This document shows positions 60,140 to 64,000 of a stretch of DNA of 64,000 bases, in pieces. The stretch's first letter is position 1, and each line of letters opens with the position of its first letter. The notes beneath the pieces are model-generated. The model ran no database searches and was not told the DNA's origin. It saw nothing but the letters and a program-made list of their open reading frames with translations. The position numbers and the translations under genes are program-made. Origin of the DNA: Oopsacas minuta (taxonomy: Eukaryota; Porifera; Hexactinellida; Lyssacinosida; Leucopsacidae); NCBI GenBank assembly GCA_024704765.1, contig JAKMXF010000343.1, forward strand, positions 911,095 to 975,094, read 5' to 3'.

Positions 60140-60321
60140 TTAGGGTCAAAATCATACGACAATAATACATTATATGCGGGTCAAAATCCTACGGCTGTAA
60201 TTAGTGTAATACATTTTGATGCGGGTCAAAATCCTACGCATTTATTACATCGTAGGATTTTGACCCGCACCATGGATATGCTATTTGGATTTTGTATTGC
60301 GGGTCAAAATCCTACGCAACA
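60140..60321. repeat. Iterated TIR motif in the Ginger right end
   Basis: The TIR core GCGGGTCAAAATCCTACG occurs at about 60177, 60221, 60252 (inverted) and 60299, with a degenerate copy at 60141. The 60221 and 60252 copies form a hairpin. The left end shows only one copy. Such iterations may be transposase binding sites. Confidence 0.9.
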
Positions 60322-60792
60322 GGCCTCTTAACAGGCTGCAAGTTGTTGCAGTGTTGCAAACAACATTATATAACGTAGTTATTAGAATAACAATGCTAAT
60401 CATGAACTAGTCAGCTTCATTTTGCACTCTTACGTTTAGAAATTGACAGCATTGTTCTGAAGCAGGGGTAATAATTATGATTACTTGGTATTTTGTAGTT
60501 TGCATTCCTGTTCAGGATTCTCAATAATGTAAGTCACTATGCAATGATGTTAGTAGGCACATTGCTATGGCTATAGATAGTAACTAGAATCAGTATAAAT
60601 TGATTTGGTGACTAATACAATTTCGCCCATAGACTTTGGCTTAGTAGTGTAATTTAGCTCTAACCTTTTCAATTGTGCACCAATTTGGACGTTCTAAAGT
60701 AGAATCTTCATCATTCAGCGAGTACGATCAGGCTAGGATAAGTGCGTTTTACATTTCGGATGAAAAGTTCGAGGGGTGGAATTCTATAGTTG
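60322..60792 (-). repeat. 599-bp inverted repeat, right arm (outer piece)
   Basis: Inverse of 49972-50445. It ends at 60792 within the first codons of the mariner-type frame that starts at 60675; beyond this the two copies have nothing in common, so the mariner gene is truncated here. Confidence 0.92.
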
Positions 60793-61639
60793 CACCAAAA
60801 CATTGCCGATATATCCAATTCTACTACAGATCAAAATCTAAAACTTTATTCCGCATGTTGGCCCCCATTCTATAGGTTGTACAACTTTCGCAAACAGTCC
60901 TCCCAGCTTCGATGGTATTGTTTCAATTCATTTTGCTAATCCGAAAGTATTACTTTGCAAAATACACATCCAGGAAATTGTTAAATGTACAACTTCAATC
61001 CAGTTTCAACAAATAAATACGTACGTATGATAATGTGAATTTTCAAAGATATCCCAGGCTTCTTGCGACCACCTTTCCTAGCCAGAATGTTAGACCACGA
61101 GTTCCTGTTTTTCCGGTCCATCCAAAATGAAGCGCGGTCGAGCTAATCTAATCAGTCTTGATTCATAAAGCTAGGGCGCTCCAGGTACCGCACCTTTAAT
61201 TTGCTGGCATTCACCGGCAAGCAAGGTAATCTGTAGTAAAGTATATTTTTATATGACTGTTCTTTTTACTATTCGAAGGAAATTTCACAATTGGGTATTA
61301 CAAAAGGGTAAATCAGGCAAAAAGGGTTAAGCCTCACTACTGTATAGGTAATAATCAAAATCTCTAACCTTATACATTCTTTACTTAATAATTTCTAAGC
61401 ACAGTTGAAACAAGTTTATCTGCGCCGACTAATCCTATGACATAGTATAATTGCTCAGCTCTAAAATGGTTGACTTAGTATATACTGTATTCATGTTTTC
61501 GCCCTCCAGTTCAAATCTTAAGAGATCAAGAAATTAAATTTGGAATATACACTCATAATGACATCTAGTTGTACACCTGATATTCGAAAATTTTCTAATG
61601 TGCATATTTTCACACCTTTTGATACCTCTGGATTTAGGG
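60793..61639. other. No recognisable gene
   Basis: Sequence between the inverted repeat and MULE E. No motif or repeat border was recognised. Confidence 0.5.
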
Positions 61640-63310
61640 AACAAGAACACCCTACAGAGAGACATCTAGCTGAAGGACATTATGCCGAAGACATCTTACC
61701 GAAAGGATTTCATGCCGAAAATGTGATTAGGTGTGTGTACACAAACAATCTTATTGATGTCAAAAGGGGGGTCTATGTGCAAACATTGGATGAATAGTCC
61801 CTAGTTACGTTAAATCATTTTTTTGTAAACAATCCAAGAGAAAAGAGTATAAATATTTCTCAATTTATCTTGATTATAAAGTCGTGATATGAAAACGTTA
61901 AGAACTATTTTCCAAGGCAAAAAATTGACCTTTGATGGCTATGACTATATTACGGATCGACATTCGAATGAAGCAACCTACTGGGGTTGTGAGAAGAGGG
62001 GGAAATGCAATCGATGAATGACAGCATTTAGGCTAGATGGATTGATAAAAACATCCCTCTACTCATAACCATCCCACTGATCTTTCTTCTGTCGAAGCAG
62101 CACGGCAATTGAAGAGATAAAGTCTAGGGCCATATTGATAGATGAGACAACTTCTTCAGTAATCAACAAGTGTACAGAATCTATATCAATTCCCGCAGCA
62201 GTCAAACTACCTTCAAAGGAATCCCTGTCTAAAATAGTACGAAGGAAAAGGAAAGCAACAGAATTAGATATTTTTGATTCTGTTCATACAACTAGGGGAC
62301 ATAACTTTCTAATATTGAATAATCCAGAGTTGGAACTAATCGTACTTGGGACAGAAGACAACATCGTTGTGCTAATTAGCTACAAAGATTGGTTTTGTGA
62401 CGGAACATTCAATTCAGCTCCGATTGGATACCAGCTATACACAATTCACGCTTTGGTGAGTGAGAGTGCCACCATTTCATTGATTTTCTGCATCGCCAAA
62501 CAGAAATATGAAGTCCCAGAAGATAATGAAAGATTTCGAAAGAGCCGCTATAAATGCTAAGGCCAACATTTTCCATATGCTGATTTTCAGGGTGTTTTTT
62601 TATTTAGGACATGCGATTTGAAGACATATTCTATCTTTCGGGCTCCAACAACGATATCAAAATAAAGAAGAATTTGCCATAATTGTCAAGCAATTCCAGG
62701 CATTAGCTTTTGTACCGCCAATCGACGTCCTACCCTATGAACAATTAATAGATTCTTTAAGTGATCAACTCATTGCTGACCTAAGCAATTTTCTACAATA
62801 TTTTGAGAAAACCTGGATTGGAATCGAGCATCATGGGCGAAGAAGTCGTCCGCTTTTGGTATAGAATTGTGGAATGTAAGAGACAGTGTAGAGAGGTCCT
62901 TACCAAAGACAAATAATTCCGTAGAGGGCTGGCATCGAGCTTTTGACCAGAGGGTAAACATGAAGCATCTAACTACTTCAAAGCTCTTCAGAAAATTGTA
63001 GTCGAACAAAGCTCCCATGAGATAACTATGGCAAAAATTAGATACGGCCATGAGTTATCAAAGCCCAAGATGAAGTATGTTCAAATAAATCAAAATTGAA
63101 AAGTTGGTTAATCAATACGTTTACATGCCTCACATTGATTTTCTTCGTGGGATTTCACTGAATCTATCATTTAATTAATTCTTTTTATTTCTTTTCATTC
63201 AACTCTTCCAATTTATTGATATTCTTAGTTATTATATTTTCGGCATGAAATTCTTTCGGCATAATGTCCTTCGGCTAGATGTCTTTCGGCAAGGCGGGCG
63301 GACACGGTAT
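61640..63310 (+). mobile_element. MULE E, FLYWCH/MULE element with repeat-type ends
   Basis: The left region (61640-61722) and inverted right region (63245-63310) share 'AGACATCTAGC', 'GAAGGACATTATGCCGAA' and 'GATTTCATGCCGAAAAT', built of about 15-bp CGAAGGACATTATGC-type units. The right outer tip inverted is ATACCGTGTCC, resembling the ATACCGAC tips of MULE A and B. 'tttaggg' occurs directly outside both ends (61633-61639 and 63311-63317), a possible partial target duplication. Confidence 0.8.
61889..63176 (+). pseudogene. MULE transposase, decayed (MULE E)
   Basis: ATG 61889 opens 'MKTLRTIFQGKKLTFDGYDY' and a FLYWCH finger, 'ATYWGCEKRGKCNR', followed by a TGA. A second open piece (62135-62560) has 'SLSKIVRRKRKATELD' (linker region), 'DWFCDGTFNSAPIGYQLYTI' with the first Asp and 'KIMKDFERAA'-like sequence across a frameshift (second Asp). 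Near 62930 'NSVEGWHRAFDQRVN' supplies the expected Glu. The tail reads 'YMPHIDFLRGISLNLSF' near 63176. It is shorter and less damaged than MULE C or D. Confidence 0.8.
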
Positions 63311-63317
63311 TTTAGGG

Positions 63318-64000
63318 TTCTACAATTAGGCATAAATGCATAAAATTAGTTTGGTGGAGTGTTTGTAATTTAATTAGCACTGTAATGTGTTTGTATTGTG
63401 CAGACTGCAATGCTATTGGTCAAGACATTCTATTATATCTACACTGATTATCATAGGATTAATCATATTTCATACTTTAGGTGAACACTTCAAAATTATC
63501 TTAGAGATTAGCTTCCGCTGGCAAATAGGGATAAACGGTAACATTTTAAAATGCCTAACAAAAATATAATAAATATTACTTCGAGCAAGGACAAATTTGA
63601 AATAGGACCAGGAAACCTGCGATATTAAATAGGATATTAAAATTTGAATATTTTCGGTATCGGATTAACTAAAACCATAACCAACTCCGGCTTTCTGGTA
63701 TGATAGATCAATTTACACATATCACAGGAAAATTCTTTCCCTGTTCTCAAGAACAATAACCTCGGATTGAGGATAAAAAAAGTACTATTTTCCATTTGAC
63801 TGGGTTCAACTACAACCAGAGACTTTGCGCTAAGCACTGTTGGTAGGCTTGATGATGGAAACAATCCTTATGATTACAACTACATGTGTGTAATCTTACA
63901 TCTACAATGTAATTTTTTCGTTAAGAAACACTACCTATAGATAAATAAATGGTGAAAAGTAATGGCTTAATGACACGGGCTGAAATCGAATCTTACCATT
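63318..64000. other. No recognisable gene
   Basis: Open frames such as + strand 63387-63569 and minus strand 63637-63864 show no domain. No repeat border was seen. Confidence 0.5.

Larger units (their letters stand above)
54470..60321 (+). mobile_element. Ginger element with TGT ends and GGCC target duplication
   Basis: The 5852-bp element has a 23-bp TIR starting TGTTGCGTAGGATTTTGACC at 54470-54492, perfectly inverted at 60299-60321. GGCC is duplicated at 54466-54469 and 60322-60325. A 4-bp duplication and TGT tip are characteristic of Ginger transposons. The left inverted-repeat arm near 50440 preserves the same site without insertion, confirming the borders. It carries one multi-exon gene. 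Confidence 0.93.

Noticed and set aside
60675-60875. A separate gene on the + strand
   Set aside because: Its first part is the inverted copy of the mariner N-terminus at 50089; it runs into unrelated sequence after 60792.
1-64000. CRISPR array, bacterial operons or tRNA/rRNA genes
   Set aside because: Introns, animal-type transposons and an SH2-domain protein show eukaryotic DNA. The regular 15-bp arrays lack spacers, and no tRNA or rRNA pattern was recognised by eye.

Overview
The window is AT-rich eukaryotic DNA, almost certainly from an invertebrate animal. The one clearly intact ordinary host gene (41454-42686) encodes a PI3-kinase regulatory (p85-like) protein with an nSH2, coiled-coil iSH2, cSH2 layout, a metazoan architecture. 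The Ginger-like gene has spliceosomal introns with GT/AG borders. Nearly everything else that can be identified is cut-and-paste DNA transposons in varied states of decay, often nested. I see no LTR retrotransposon, no LINE, no CRISPR array and no convincing RNA gene.

Layout. 1-1840: the 5' part of an apparently intact FLYWCH/MULE transposase gene (MULE A), its tandem-repeat terminus (duplicated around a single N), and the Tc1/mariner-like DD37D element it interrupts. 1858-2555: a Helitron-like non-autonomous element. 3894-5205, 6991-8290 and 11969-13267: three more DD37D elements with TA target duplications. 6351-6761: a hAT-type MITE. 13387-15717: a decayed hAT. 17951-19283: a DD35E Tc1-like element. 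20930-25257: MULE B, whose transposase sits in a giant palindrome. 26071-28160: MULE C. 28434-31103: a composite mariner with two transposase genes inside one TIR pair. 31388-37512: a nest in which MULE F (RING-like tail) is split by MULE D, which is itself split by a hAT with a perfect 8-bp target duplication. 38842-40131: a mariner relic. 40336-40702: a hAT-type MITE. 41454-42686: the p85-like gene. 46065-48025: a heavily mutated RAG1/Transib-like transposase. 49154-60792: a mariner, a 599-bp inverted duplication, an internally inverted ISXO2-like (Merlin-type) transposase, a nearly intact mariner, and a 5.85-kb Ginger element. 61640-63310: MULE E.

The most interesting gene is the Ginger-like one (54651-58961). 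Seven exons join into about 894 codons with one apparent 1-nt frameshift: an H2C2 zinc-binding integrase with rve core and GPY motif, followed in the same reading frame by a cysteine-peptidase-like domain with USP/C98-type features. The element has TGT-starting TIRs and a 4-bp GGCC target duplication, and a paralogous empty site is present about 4 kb away. Second in interest is a set of FLYWCH/MULE elements whose ends are arrays of about 15-bp repeats. The repeat sequence differs from element to element, while the period and an outer RTACSG-like tip are kept.
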